Shown here: piece after piece, positions 34,124 to 42,508 of the stretch
Numbering within the stretch: position 1 is the stretch's first letter
Layout: the number at the start of each line of letters is the position of its first letter
Assembly (NCBI GenBank): GCA_938091495.1
Contig: CALLJF010000003.1
Location: 1-56,080, forward strand
Length of the DNA stretch: 56,080 nucleotides
Reading direction: 5' to 3'
Source of the DNA: an uncultured Nitrososphaerales archaeon
GTDB lineage: Archaea > Thermoproteota > Nitrososphaeria > Nitrososphaerales > JACAEJ01
Position numbers and translations under genes: made by a program
The notes under the pieces: model-generated
Told to the model about the DNA's origin: nothing
The model's database searches: none
The model's input: the letters and a program-made list of their open reading frames with translations, nothing else

Positions 34124-36035
34124 ATTCTTTCACCACCTTTGCTTCAGACTTTCCTTGCACATTTTGGACTACTATGACATGAACATCATGCTCTGTAACA
34201 GCGATCTGGCTAGGAGTAATCATTAGATATTGAACATCTCTACTTTCTTTGATGGTCGAGACCAAAACTTTGAAGATGGCTTCACGGTTCCTTGGGTCCA
34301 TATGAACGTCAAACTCATCAACCGCTCTAAAAGGAGACATTATGTGTTGCTGTAAGGATAGCAAGAAAGCCATTATAGAGACTGTTCTTTCACCACCACT
34401 TTGAGTGTAAGCATCTAGAACAGATGGCATCCCTCCCCTGAAACTAACTAGAAGTTCTAAACCTGCTGTCTCTAAATCCTCTAAATCGTTGAGCCTCACA
34501 ATACCTGAGGCGTTCATCTTTGATAGTATGCTCTGATATGAAGGATTGACTTCATCTATGAGCTTTTGTAAAACCTTTCTCCAGACTTTTTTCCTTTCCT
34601 CTAACTCTAATGAGGCTCTTTTCCTGTTTTCAGAGACTATGCCTGCCTTTTCCTTCAATTCGTTAAAGGTCTTTGAATAAGCGTTATACATTTCCTCTGC
34701 TTCTTCAGGTATGGCTCCAAGGGATTGAATTCGAGCATCTACTATCTTAATTTCGGCATCTATCTCCATCAAGTTTCTCTCAGTCTCTATTCTTTCACCA
34801 GCTTTTTCCATTAAAGGAGCTAGCTCATCGAGTCTCTTCTCACCATCTTTTATCTCTCTGTTTATATCTTCTATCTCATCTTCTATGCTCTTCTTTCTAA
34901 AGCTTAGTATAGCGTCATTAATCCTGTAGTTGACATACTTCTCTAAACTTGATACTATCTCCTTCTCCAACTTGCCCAGCCCGATCTGAGTCTTAGAGAT
35001 TTTATCTTCAATCTGTTTTTTATTGTCGTCAAAGTTCTTGACTTTCTCAGCCAGTTTGCCTACAGGCTCTGCATTTAATTGGCTTAAAATCCTCTCTGTG
35101 ACCTGAATTTCTGTTATTGCCTTCTCAAGCTCTAGCAAAGAATAGTAAAGTTTCCTTTGTTCCATCTGTTGAAAAGTTAGTTTCTCATAAGATTTTTTTA
35201 TGAATCCCTTCGTCTGATCTATTCTTGATATAATATTCTCTAAAGTATTAGTTTTGTTCTTAAGCCTCTCTTTTAGAGATGCTATTATCCTTTCTTGCCT
35301 TATTATCTGAGCCCATATAACTTCTCTCTCCAAGAATCCTCTTTTCGCTATGAGCTCCTTTCTAAGAAGGCTCTTCTCATATATATCTTTCCAATAATTC
35401 AGAGTTTGCTCAGCACCTTTAAGAGCCTTTAGCGTTGATTCTTCTTCACTTATCAAGCCTGAAAGTTTTTCCTCAGCTTCCATTATTCTTCTTCTGTAAT
35501 CTTGAAAGCCGACAGCCTCTTCTACCATCTTCAGCTTCTCTTGTGGTGAGATGATACTGAACTCTTCCACCATATTCTGGTGCATTATTATGAGCATGTT
35601 ATCAGGATTTATGCCAAAATCTCTAAAGATTCTCGTGACTTGGCTCTTATCTATCTCACGATAATCTGCCTCATACCAGTATGAACCATCCTTTCTCAAG
35701 TAGCGAGAAAGCATAAAGGTATCAGATTTGAAGAAGGGTATAGGTCTCTTACCATTTCTTGGCTTATTGTCAAACATCAGAGTAGCCCTTGCTATATCTT
35801 TTCCATGCCTTATCAGATCACTTAACTTTCTGCTTCTCTCAGTATATGCCTGACCTAAAACCACAGATATAGCAATGAGTATCGAGGATTTGCCAGCCCC
35901 ATTAGGACCACAGATTATGTTCAATCCAGGCTTTAATGGAATCCTTGCATGCTCATAAGACATGAAGTTCTCTAAAATTATCTCGTTTATGGTCACAGGA
36001 ACCTTAGCCTTTCTTTCTGATAACATGCTCATCAT
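34104..36035 (-). CDS. Compact Smc5/6-like SMC ATPase without a recognisable hinge
   Basis: The product of about 643 residues has an ABC/SMC head: ENFMSYEHARIPLKPGLNIICGPNGAGKSS reduced here to its core GPNGAGKSS (Walker A, about 43-51), YTQSGGERTVSIMAFL (signature, about 546-550) and FRAVDEFDVHMD (Walker B). The strings LGQAYTERSRKLSDLI after Walker A and PFRAVDEFDVHMDPRNR resemble eukaryotic Smc6 more than bacterial SMC or Rad50. Between lie about 300 residues of heptad-rich coiled coil. It is about half the usual SMC length, lacks a zinc hook CxxC, and I see no globular hinge. ATG 36035 is preferred over a frame extending into the MBL gene. Confidence 0.85.
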   Translation of the reverse strand: MMSMLSERKAKVPVTINEIILENFMSYEHARIPLKPGLNIICGPNGAGKSSILIAISVVLGQAYTERSRKLSDLIRHGKDIARATLMFDNKPRNGKRPIPFFKSDTFMLSRYLRKDGSYWYEADYREIDKSQVTRIFRDFGINPDNMLIIMHQNMVEEFSIISPQEKLKMVEEAVGFQDYRRRIMEAEEKLSGLISEEESTLKALKGAEQTLNYWKDIYEKSLLRKELIAKRGFLEREVIWAQIIRQERIIASLKERLKNKTNTLENIISRIDQTKGFIKKSYEKLTFQQMEQRKLYYSLLELEKAITEIQVTERILSQLNAEPVGKLAEKVKNFDDNKKQIEDKISKTQIGLGKLEKEIVSSLEKYVNYRINDAILSFRKKSIEDEIEDINREIKDGEKRLDELAPLMEKAGERIETERNLMEIDAEIKIVDARIQSLGAIPEEAEEMYNAYSKTFNELKEKAGIVSENRKRASLELEERKKVWRKVLQKLIDEVNPSYQSILSKMNASGIVRLNDLEDLETAGLELLVSFRGGMPSVLDAYTQSGGERTVSIMAFLLSLQQHIMSPFRAVDEFDVHMDPRNREAIFKVLVSTIKESRDVQYLMITPSQIAVTEHDVHVIVVQNVQGKSEAKVVKEFAKKQS

Positions 36036-36060
36036 CTTTTTACCATTATTGCTTAAATTC

Positions 36061-36675
36061 TTAAAGGAAACCTCCCATAAATCTGATGAAACCATCTTTC
36101 GTCCTAAAACTTAAGGCATGGTTATGATCTTTTTCATAACCTATCGTTGAATAAGGTCTTTTACCATAATCGTGCCCAGGATAAATCCTAACATCATCAT
36201 CCAACTCCATTAACCTTAGTAAGCTATCATATAATTCCCCAGGATTTCCTCCTGGTAGATCTGTCCTGCCACAACTTCCTACGAAAAGAGTGTCTCCAGT
36301 TAACAGCTTTTTGTCTATCAAAAGGCATATGCTTTCAGGGGAGTGGCCAGGTGTATGAATGACTCTCATCCTTAATTCTCCTATCTTTATTATATCATCA
36401 TCTCCCACAGATATGTCTTTCATGGCTTTTGCTTTCTCATGCATTACTATCTTGGCTTTTGTCTTTGATGCTAAATCTTCATTCGCCTTTATATGATCAA
36501 AGTGAGCATGAGTGTTTATTATGTATGCTATTCTTAGATTATGCTTATCAGCCTCTTTTAGTATTCTATCAGCATCATCTGCTGGGTCTACAACCGCAGC
36601 AAGACCAGAATCTTCATCCCCTATCAAATAGGTGAAGTTCATCATTTCTCCAATAAGCATCTGGACAAAGATCAT
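36061..36675 (-). CDS. MBL-fold hydrolase, glyoxalase II / persulfide dioxygenase-like
   Basis: The 204-residue protein has the metal-binding motif NTHAHFDHIKA, HTPGHSPESICLL, TGDTLFVGSCGRTDLPGGN and YPGHDYGKRPYSTIG. The GRTD motif after the second-metal aspartate is typical of ETHE1-type persulfide dioxygenases and related glyoxalase II proteins. It ends 25 bases before the SMC gene start on the same strand. The likely start is one of the ATGs near 36642-36675 (MLIGEMMNFTYLI). Sulfur or thioester substrate undetermined. Confidence 0.85.
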   Translation of the reverse strand: MIFVQMLIGEMMNFTYLIGDEDSGLAAVVDPADDADRILKEADKHNLRIAYIINTHAHFDHIKANEDLASKTKAKIVMHEKAKAMKDISVGDDDIIKIGELRMRVIHTPGHSPESICLLIDKKLLTGDTLFVGSCGRTDLPGGNPGELYDSLLRLMELDDDVRIYPGHDYGKRPYSTIGYEKDHNHALSFRTKDGFIRFMGGFL

Positions 36676-36747
36676 TTAGTAATATCACTTTAATTATCAC
36701 ATTTCTAAAATTTAAAGGATTTAAACTAATTCACCAACGATCATGCT

Positions 36748-37431
36748 ATGGTAACTGCAGGAAAGGTCTTTGTCGTTAAGGAAGAGATTGATATTGATAC
36801 AATAGCATCTAAACTCAAGGACTTTAAGACTGAAGAAATCCAAAAAATCGATGATCGTGAACTAAAGCTGATAACAGAGATAAGCGATATGAAGATGGTC
36901 ACAGATGCCCTTCAAGGAAGGTATTCGCAAGACCAGGTCATTACAATATATCATAGAGGAGAAAGCATACCAACAGTCAAAACCATAGAAGCTCCCTTCA
37001 TCTTTTCTGAATATGAGGGTAGAGTATTGCTAACTGTATTGGAGAAGAAGATGCAAGCGAATAGCATTGCGAATCAGATCAGCAAGATATTGTTCTTGAC
37101 TACCGGGCATATAGTAGAGGCAAGAATTGCTCCAGATGTAATGAGGAGATTTCATGAGCAGAACTTTGAGGATACAAAAGTAGTATTCTTCGATGATGTT
37201 GATATTCCTAACGTTAACAAATTGTCTCTTTATGGATCGGGCTTGGCAGACACAACATTATACAACGACTATTGCAGTCATGGTAATGTATGGTACATTG
37301 TGATAAAGCCAAAAAAGTATGGTTTTATAGTAGGAGTAACAAGAGATGGAGTGGTTACAATATTCAGCAGAGTAGAGAAGGATGATTTCATAAACTACGT
37401 AATAAACGAGATATATCCTTTGATCTCTTAA
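36748..37431 (+). CDS. Conserved-looking archaeal protein of unknown function
   Basis: This 227-residue protein shows two similar-sized halves: KLKDFKTEEIQKIDDRELKLITEIS with a beta-alpha pattern, then EGRVLLTVLEKKMQANSIANQIS, and a late VWYIVIKPKKYGFIVGVTRDGVV. No catalytic motif or membrane segment is evident. It is divergent from the MBL/SMC operon with a 72-base gap and converges with the following membrane-protein gene, overlapping it by four bases. Confidence 0.75.
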   Translation: MVTAGKVFVVKEEIDIDTIASKLKDFKTEEIQKIDDRELKLITEISDMKMVTDALQGRYSQDQVITIYHRGESIPTVKTIEAPFIFSEYEGRVLLTVLEKKMQANSIANQISKILFLTTGHIVEARIAPDVMRRFHEQNFEDTKVVFFDDVDIPNVNKLSLYGSGLADTTLYNDYCSHGNVWYIVIKPKKYGFIVGVTRDGVVTIFSRVEKDDFINYVINEIYPLIS

Positions 37432-38273
37432 CTCTTTTCCTTTTGTGATTTCAATTCATCTAAAATCTTCTTTAAGTAAGGTGCTTCTTCGTATCCATGA
37501 ATATGCTTTGAGATTATCTCATAAACTTCGTCTGGCTTACGAACCCCGAATAGAACGTAAGAGCTTCTCCCTCTGGGGATAGAGACAGTTCTTCCTCCAC
37601 TCACTGCAACGCCTCCACCAACTCCTTTCTTTGAAGCAACGCCCATACCAGCAGTAACAGCTGCCAAGTCTTGTCCCAAGCCAAAACCTGAAGCAGTTAT
37701 CGGAAATATAGTGCCATAGTTGAAGATACGACCGAGAACCCCTTTTATAAGAGCAAGATCGTTAATTTTGCCATAAGTCAATTCACGCCTCTTGTATGAT
37801 AAGAATCTCAGTTCAGATATTATTCGCTGATTGGTAACATAGAAATAATGCCCTCTTCGATAGAATTCTGTTAAGATTAAACCGATGATGCTTGCAATAA
37901 TAGATGGAATTTGTATGTAATACGATGGCACATCATAGAATAAGACTATGGCTACTCCTGTAATGACCAAGATCAAAGCAAAAAAGAACCATCTCCATGT
38001 GATTTTTAATATTGCTATGGCAAGAAAAGGTACTACAATGAGAGCACTCCAAAGCAGTGTGAAAAGTTGATCTTTTAATAGACCAAGTAGAGAGATGCTT
38101 TCTAGCCATGCTAGTATCTGTTCTCTATAAAAAACGAAGATTAAGCTTACGATCAACAAATATGAGAATATTGCAAAAAAGTCCACGAATGCAAGGGGAT
38201 GAGGTCTTAGAAATTTTACAAGTTCTTCATCCTCATTAAGTTTTAGAGTTTTAGATTTGTCCATCTTAATCAA
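37428..38273 (-). CDS. Membrane protein with bacterial-type PH domain (bPH2-like)
   Basis: The 281-residue protein has about four hydrophobic segments (residues 28-50, 65-85, 88-112, 115-140) followed by FYVTNQRIISELRFLSYKRRELTYGKINDLALIKGVLGR, the YxVTnxRii...I.di pattern of bPH domains. A glycine-rich insert (GMGVASKKGVGGGVAV) interrupts the domain before VLFGVRKPDEVYEII. The domain faces the cytosol and may bind membrane or protein partners; no specific role is known. Confidence 0.78.
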   Translation of the reverse strand: MIKMDKSKTLKLNEDEELVKFLRPHPLAFVDFFAIFSYLLIVSLIFVFYREQILAWLESISLLGLLKDQLFTLLWSALIVVPFLAIAILKITWRWFFFALILVITGVAIVLFYDVPSYYIQIPSIIASIIGLILTEFYRRGHYFYVTNQRIISELRFLSYKRRELTYGKINDLALIKGVLGRIFNYGTIFPITASGFGLGQDLAAVTAGMGVASKKGVGGGVAVSGGRTVSIPRGRSSYVLFGVRKPDEVYEIISKHIHGYEEAPYLKKILDELKSQKEKS

Positions 38274-38311
38274 AGAGCATTTACATCGATTTAAATCTTT
38301 ATTCTTTATAG

Positions 38312-39163
38312 CTAGCTACGCACTACTTCGTAATCCTCTTCACTCTTAACTCCCAGACCGAGTTCTATGGCTCTTCTTATCTGTGCATAATCCCAAGGCT
38401 CTCTCTTCAGGTTATTGCCCTCAAAGCTCTTTATGATCTTTATACCCTCTACATCTATGGCAATTCTATCGCCACTAGCAAGAATCAATCCTGGCTCTCT
38501 AACATCTCCGTTGAAAGGACCTCCAGTTATGAAGCACTTTCTCCCGTCCATTATTATCAAATCTGGGTGGAATAGGCTTGCAAGCTCTGCTATTTTGTTC
38601 TCTCTCTTCCCCATGTGTATCCAAGGGCGTTGGGTCTTTTTTATGGCTCCCATGGTCAGCTTTATGCTCATGGTGAACTTTGCCAAGAAATGAGTTTTGA
38701 GGCAAGGTAGGAAGATCAATCTGTCTACCTCATTTATGATCTTTGGTATGCTTGCTTTCTTTAGGTACTTACCATTCGGCACATCAACTTCTATCCATTC
38801 ATGATCATCAAAGGAGTATACTTCAGCATTAGTCTCCTTTGCAACATCCATCAATCCTCTAGCCTTAAGAGTGCTTATTGTATTCAAGGTCATCATCGAT
38901 GACTCTCCTACTATTACTTTATCTGCTCCTTTTTCATACACTAACTCAATTACTGCCTTGACAAACTCTGAGTCTGATGATGCTGGATATTCATCTGCTG
39001 AGTTATAATTAGGTTTTAAAAGAACTTTTTTACCCTTTAAATCTAATCTATCCCAGCCACCTATCAACTCTACAGCCCTTTCTATGCTATCTCTAAGATT
39101 ATCCTCTGCTTTCACTATGCTCACAAGAACCTTATCATTCTTTGTAAACACGTTCCTACTCAT
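38312..39163 (-). CDS. DUF362 domain protein
   Basis: The 283-residue protein matches DUF362: VSIVKAEDNLRDSIERAVELIGG, GKKVLLKPNYNSADEYPAS, KVIVGESSMM, LIFLPCLKTHFLAKFTMSIKLTMGAIKKTQR and IMDGRKCFITGGPF. Cysteines C154 region (LPCLK) and the later RKC are present but no ferredoxin-type cluster motif. The biochemical function of the family is not established. Ends 38 bases upstream of the bPH gene on the same strand. Confidence 0.85.
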   Translation of the reverse strand: MSRNVFTKNDKVLVSIVKAEDNLRDSIERAVELIGGWDRLDLKGKKVLLKPNYNSADEYPASSDSEFVKAVIELVYEKGADKVIVGESSMMTLNTISTLKARGLMDVAKETNAEVYSFDDHEWIEVDVPNGKYLKKASIPKIINEVDRLIFLPCLKTHFLAKFTMSIKLTMGAIKKTQRPWIHMGKRENKIAELASLFHPDLIIMDGRKCFITGGPFNGDVREPGLILASGDRIAIDVEGIKIIKSFEGNNLKREPWDYAQIRRAIELGLGVKSEEDYEVVRS

Positions 39164-39240
39164 GAATATTCATACTCAAAACTCGATTTTAAGGTTGACT
39201 ACTTTTTAAAATGGCACTCTTTTTATACATATTTTCTTGC

Positions 39241-39471
39241 CTATCCATGAGCCTTATCATAAATCAGAGCTATCCTAAATCTCTTCAGAAGGAATTCTAT
39301 TAAGCCCATACATCCTAGCTTATTCTCTATGCTCACCACGATGGGCAAGAGTACAAAAAGGGCTTTGAAGGGATCTATGTCTTTGCTCTCTAAAAAATCC
39401 ATTATTTGATTTCCTGTTTCTCTGAACTCTTCTGCATTCTTCCTTATCTCCTCAATAGTAACCTCATCCAT
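39241..39471 (-). CDS. Small hypothetical helical protein
   Basis: A 76-residue, probably all-helical protein (TIEEIRKNAEEFRETGNQIMDFL, then a moderately hydrophobic FKALFVLLPIVVSIENKLG). No family recognised. It lies upstream of the DUF362 gene on the same strand with a 77-base gap. The ATG at 39471 is the only start. Confidence 0.5.
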   Translation of the reverse strand: MDEVTIEEIRKNAEEFRETGNQIMDFLESKDIDPFKALFVLLPIVVSIENKLGCMGLIEFLLKRFRIALIYDKAHG

Positions 39472-39531
39472 AATCCTAGCCTAGGGAATTATTCCTTTAC
39501 TATGATAAAAGCGTTCCGCCCTCAAAAATCT

Positions 39532-39638
39532 ACGCTAAGTATCTTCATATAATATGGTTGGATCTCAACATGTATCTCTGTCTTTATAGAATACTCAAGC
39601 CTCTTCCTAAACGCTGGGTCTGGAAATTCTTTTTCAGG
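39532..39638 (-). other. Coding-like relic without a start codon
   Basis: The minus strand reads EKEFPDPAFRKRLEYSIK and then a further 17 residues ending SVDF before TGA 39532. The frame opens directly after a stop and contains no usable start. The amino-acid composition looks protein-like, so this may be the 3' end of a lost gene. Nothing further identifies it. Confidence 0.25.
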
Positions 39639-39718
39639 TTATGTGTTAAATCCTTTATTGAGTACTATTTTCCTAAAACTTGAGAATCTTTTTACCTATC
39701 TTATATTATAATGTGATT

Positions 39719-40546
39719 ATGCTAAAGATAGTCCCTGACGAGCCTGCATTGATATTAGAAACTCCTTCAGATAAGACTCTAATAATATCTGATCTACACT
39801 TGGGATTTGAGAAAGCGTTATCATCGAAAGGGATAAACATACCGTCTCAGACTCAAAAGATCCTTGATAAGCTAAAATCTATAATTGAAAAATTCTCACC
39901 TGATAGGATAATAATCTTAGGTGATGTAAAGCATGGAACTCTGAAGATAGTGCCTCAAGAATGGTTTGATGTTCCTCGATTCTTCTACAAAATCAAGGAC
40001 TTGGTCAAATCTGTTGAAATAATTAGGGGAAATCATGATGGGGGCTTGAAAGCGCTATTACCTAGGGGAATAAAAATTCATCCTTCAAGAGGCACATCCA
40101 TCTCCGATGGTAAAGAAACCTATGCCCTTATGCACGGTCATGCATGGCCCTATCCTAATCTCTTTAATTGTGATGTATTGATAATGGGTCATAATCACCT
40201 TATCATAGAGTTTAGAGAGCATGGTTTCAGGATGGTGGAGCCTGTCTGGGTCATGGCAAGATGGGATAGGGAAAAAGTTGCTAAATCCTTTCTTAAGTAT
40301 TCAGGTTTAAAGATTAATGATGATCCTATTGCATCATTTAAAGATGCTTTTGGTTTTAGCATCGGAAATCCGAAGATAATAATCATGCCCAATTTCAATC
40401 CCTTGCTAGGAGGGAATGCCATAAACGTAAATGATGCTACTCTTCTAGGACCTTTACTCTGTTCAAGATGCATAAAATTAGATGAATCAAAAATTTATCT
40501 ATTAGATGGTAGCTACCTTGGCCATCTATCTAATTTGATCTCATAA
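39719..40546 (+). CDS. Calcineurin-like metallophosphoesterase
   Basis: About 275 residues with the five metal-binding blocks in order: LIISDLHLGFEKAL, IIILGDVKHG, IIRGNHDGG, YALMHGHAWP and LIMGHNHL. It resembles archaeal putative phosphoesterases (COG1407 type). ATG 39719 is used because the motif-bearing region begins right after it; the frame upstream to 39680 is unneeded. Convergent with the radical SAM gene (six bases apart). Substrate unknown. Confidence 0.88.
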   Translation: MLKIVPDEPALILETPSDKTLIISDLHLGFEKALSSKGINIPSQTQKILDKLKSIIEKFSPDRIIILGDVKHGTLKIVPQEWFDVPRFFYKIKDLVKSVEIIRGNHDGGLKALLPRGIKIHPSRGTSISDGKETYALMHGHAWPYPNLFNCDVLIMGHNHLIIEFREHGFRMVEPVWVMARWDREKVAKSFLKYSGLKINDDPIASFKDAFGFSIGNPKIIIMPNFNPLLGGNAINVNDATLLGPLLCSRCIKLDESKIYLLDGSYLGHLSNLIS

Positions 40547-40552
40547 ATTTAA

Positions 40553-41617
40553 TTATCCTAAATAACTGCCAACTATAGGTATTTTTTCTCTACACTTAGA
40601 GCATCTTTTATCAGAATTTATAGAATACTTGACTATGGATAATCCATACCTCTTTATCAAAAGTTCATTACAGTTGTGGCAATAAGTGTTCTCAAATCTA
40701 TGACCAGGGACATTTCCTATATATACATACTGTAATCCTTCTTTCTTAGCAATCTCATGAGCCCTTTCTAAAGTGCTCATGGACGTCGATGCTCTATCTA
40801 CCATCTTATAAGCTGGATAGAAACGAGTAAAGTGTAATGGAGTGCTCTCACCTGCTTCTTTTATATGATTTTGAACCAGTTCTCTTATGTTAAATTCATC
40901 ATCATTAACTCCAGGTATTATCAAATTCACTACCTCTACATGCAAGCCCATCTTCTTAGCCTCGCTCACATTTCTCCACACTATTTCAACTCTTGCTGCA
41001 CAGAATTTCCTTACAGCATCAGAATTGCCCTTCACATCGAATTTTATGGCATCCATCCCAGCCTCTTTCAAAGCCTTCAGTGCTTCTAATGTCATGTAAC
41101 CGTTTGAGACATAATTAGTATACATATTCAATCTTCTTGCTAATGGAAATACATCTATAGCATACTCAAATAATAGAGTAGGCTCGTTGAAAGAGAAGGA
41201 TACTCCTTGGCATCCCTCTGATACTGCTAAATTTACAAAATCATCAGGACTGATGTAATTGGCTTTGTATGGTTCAGGATGATACTTGCTTATGTCATAA
41301 TTCTGACACCATGGACATGTAAAATTACAACTCCACGTTCCTATCGTTAAAGCATAGCTACCAGGATAATAGTGAAAAAAAGGCTTCTTCTCTATAGGGT
41401 TTGAGGATATGGATGATATATCTCCATAAACTAATGTGTATAGTTTGCCATCTATGTTAGCTCTAGTCTTACAAAAGCCCAATCCACTCAAAGGGATATG
41501 ACATCTTCTCTCACAAAGATCACAACGAATTCTGTCCCCTATCTTAGTGTATAATGAACTCTCTCTTACGCATCTATACTTCAAAAATTCTCTGTCTATC
41601 TTGATTTCAGTTTTCAT
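40553..41617 (-). CDS. amrS: AmmeMemoRadiSam-system radical SAM enzyme (AmrS-like)
   Basis: The 354-residue protein has cysteines in the N-terminal region (CDLCERRCH, GFCK), the radical SAM motif CNFTCPWC (C97, C101, C104), FSFNEPTLLFEYA and KFDVKG, and a C-terminal cysteine-rich ribbon (YCHNCNELL, CSKCREKIP). This is the pyruvate-formate-lyase-activase-like family that occurs with MEMO1 and AMMECR1 homologues. Those partner genes are not in this window. Substrate not established. Confidence 0.9.
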   Translation of the reverse strand: MKTEIKIDREFLKYRCVRESSLYTKIGDRIRCDLCERRCHIPLSGLGFCKTRANIDGKLYTLVYGDISSISSNPIEKKPFFHYYPGSYALTIGTWSCNFTCPWCQNYDISKYHPEPYKANYISPDDFVNLAVSEGCQGVSFSFNEPTLLFEYAIDVFPLARRLNMYTNYVSNGYMTLEALKALKEAGMDAIKFDVKGNSDAVRKFCAARVEIVWRNVSEAKKMGLHVEVVNLIIPGVNDDEFNIRELVQNHIKEAGESTPLHFTRFYPAYKMVDRASTSMSTLERAHEIAKKEGLQYVYIGNVPGHRFENTYCHNCNELLIKRYGLSIVKYSINSDKRCSKCREKIPIVGSYLG

Positions 41618-41701
41618 TTTTTAAAATGATTAATTAAAATTCCTAATCGTTGTATTTATCATTTATGAGCGAACTTTAAAATAGTTACTCTAAGTCTTCT
41701 A

Positions 41702-42508
41702 ATGTATATGGCTTTATCAAGACAAAATAGCACCCTTAAAGTCATATTAACACATGACGTAGACTGGCCTCCTAGTGGGCCTGGTATTGAGCATATTCTT
41801 GCAAGAAAAGAAAGGTTTGATGAAAAATTGATTTCAAAGGTAGTCAAAGAAGGGCACAATCCATACTATAACATACCTGATTTAATGGAGATAGAAGAGA
41901 AATATGGTGTAAAATCTACTTTTTTCTTCAGACCTAAGTACGATGATGGTACTTCCATTGGTGCCTATAAGGAAATCATGAAAGATCTTGTTAAGAATAG
42001 ATGGGAAATAAGCGTCCATATTAACGATGCAAGAACTTTAAATTCAATAAAAACGGAGAAAAATGCTGTTGAGAATATTACTGGGAGGACTATACACGGT
42101 TCTCGCGTGCATTACCTTAACATCAAATTAGATAAATTGTCACTTATTGAAGAAGCTGGACTTAGATACGATTCATCAATAACTTTTAACAAGAAGGCCA
42201 TAGACATTAAAAACACCGGCTACTTTAAAGTTGGAAAATTGGTAGCATTCCCGATAACGATAATGGGTGCCTATCTTTTCACATATATGAATATTACAGA
42301 AGAAAGAATCATTGAGGTTATAAACAAAGCTGTTAATATAGCCATTGGAAGAGGGTTTATGACAATACTTTGGCATGACAGTTCCTTGAAAATGAGAGGA
42401 GGAAGAGTGTATCCATCAATACTTGAGTTTCTTACATCAAAGGATAATGTAGAGATTGTAAGAGGGATAGATGCCTATAATCATGTAACTAGGAGAATAA
42501 AAAGTTGA
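41702..42508 (+). CDS. Polysaccharide-deacetylase-like (NodB fold) protein
   Basis: The 268-residue protein has LTHDVDWPPSGPG (D-V-D catalytic start), KSTFFFRPKYDD, WEISVHINDARTL and ILWHDSSLKMRG, matching the metal-dependent carbohydrate-esterase-4-like fold. No signal peptide is visible, so it probably acts on a cytosolic precursor. Its TGA overlaps the TTG of the ATP-grasp gene by four bases, and a HAD gene follows: a coupled three-gene operon for making or modifying a glycan or nucleotide-linked compound. Confidence 0.85.
   Translation: MYMALSRQNSTLKVILTHDVDWPPSGPGIEHILARKERFDEKLISKVVKEGHNPYYNIPDLMEIEEKYGVKSTFFFRPKYDDGTSIGAYKEIMKDLVKNRWEISVHINDARTLNSIKTEKNAVENITGRTIHGSRVHYLNIKLDKLSLIEEAGLRYDSSITFNKKAIDIKNTGYFKVGKLVAFPITIMGAYLFTYMNITEERIIEVINKAVNIAIGRGFMTILWHDSSLKMRGGRVYPSILEFLTSKDNVEIVRGIDAYNHVTRRIKS

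Noticed and set aside
36061-36095. Longer start for the SMC ATPase at 36095
   Set aside because: The extension lies wholly inside the end of the MBL gene in another frame and adds non-conserved residues; ATGs at 36035 and 36032 suit the domain start.
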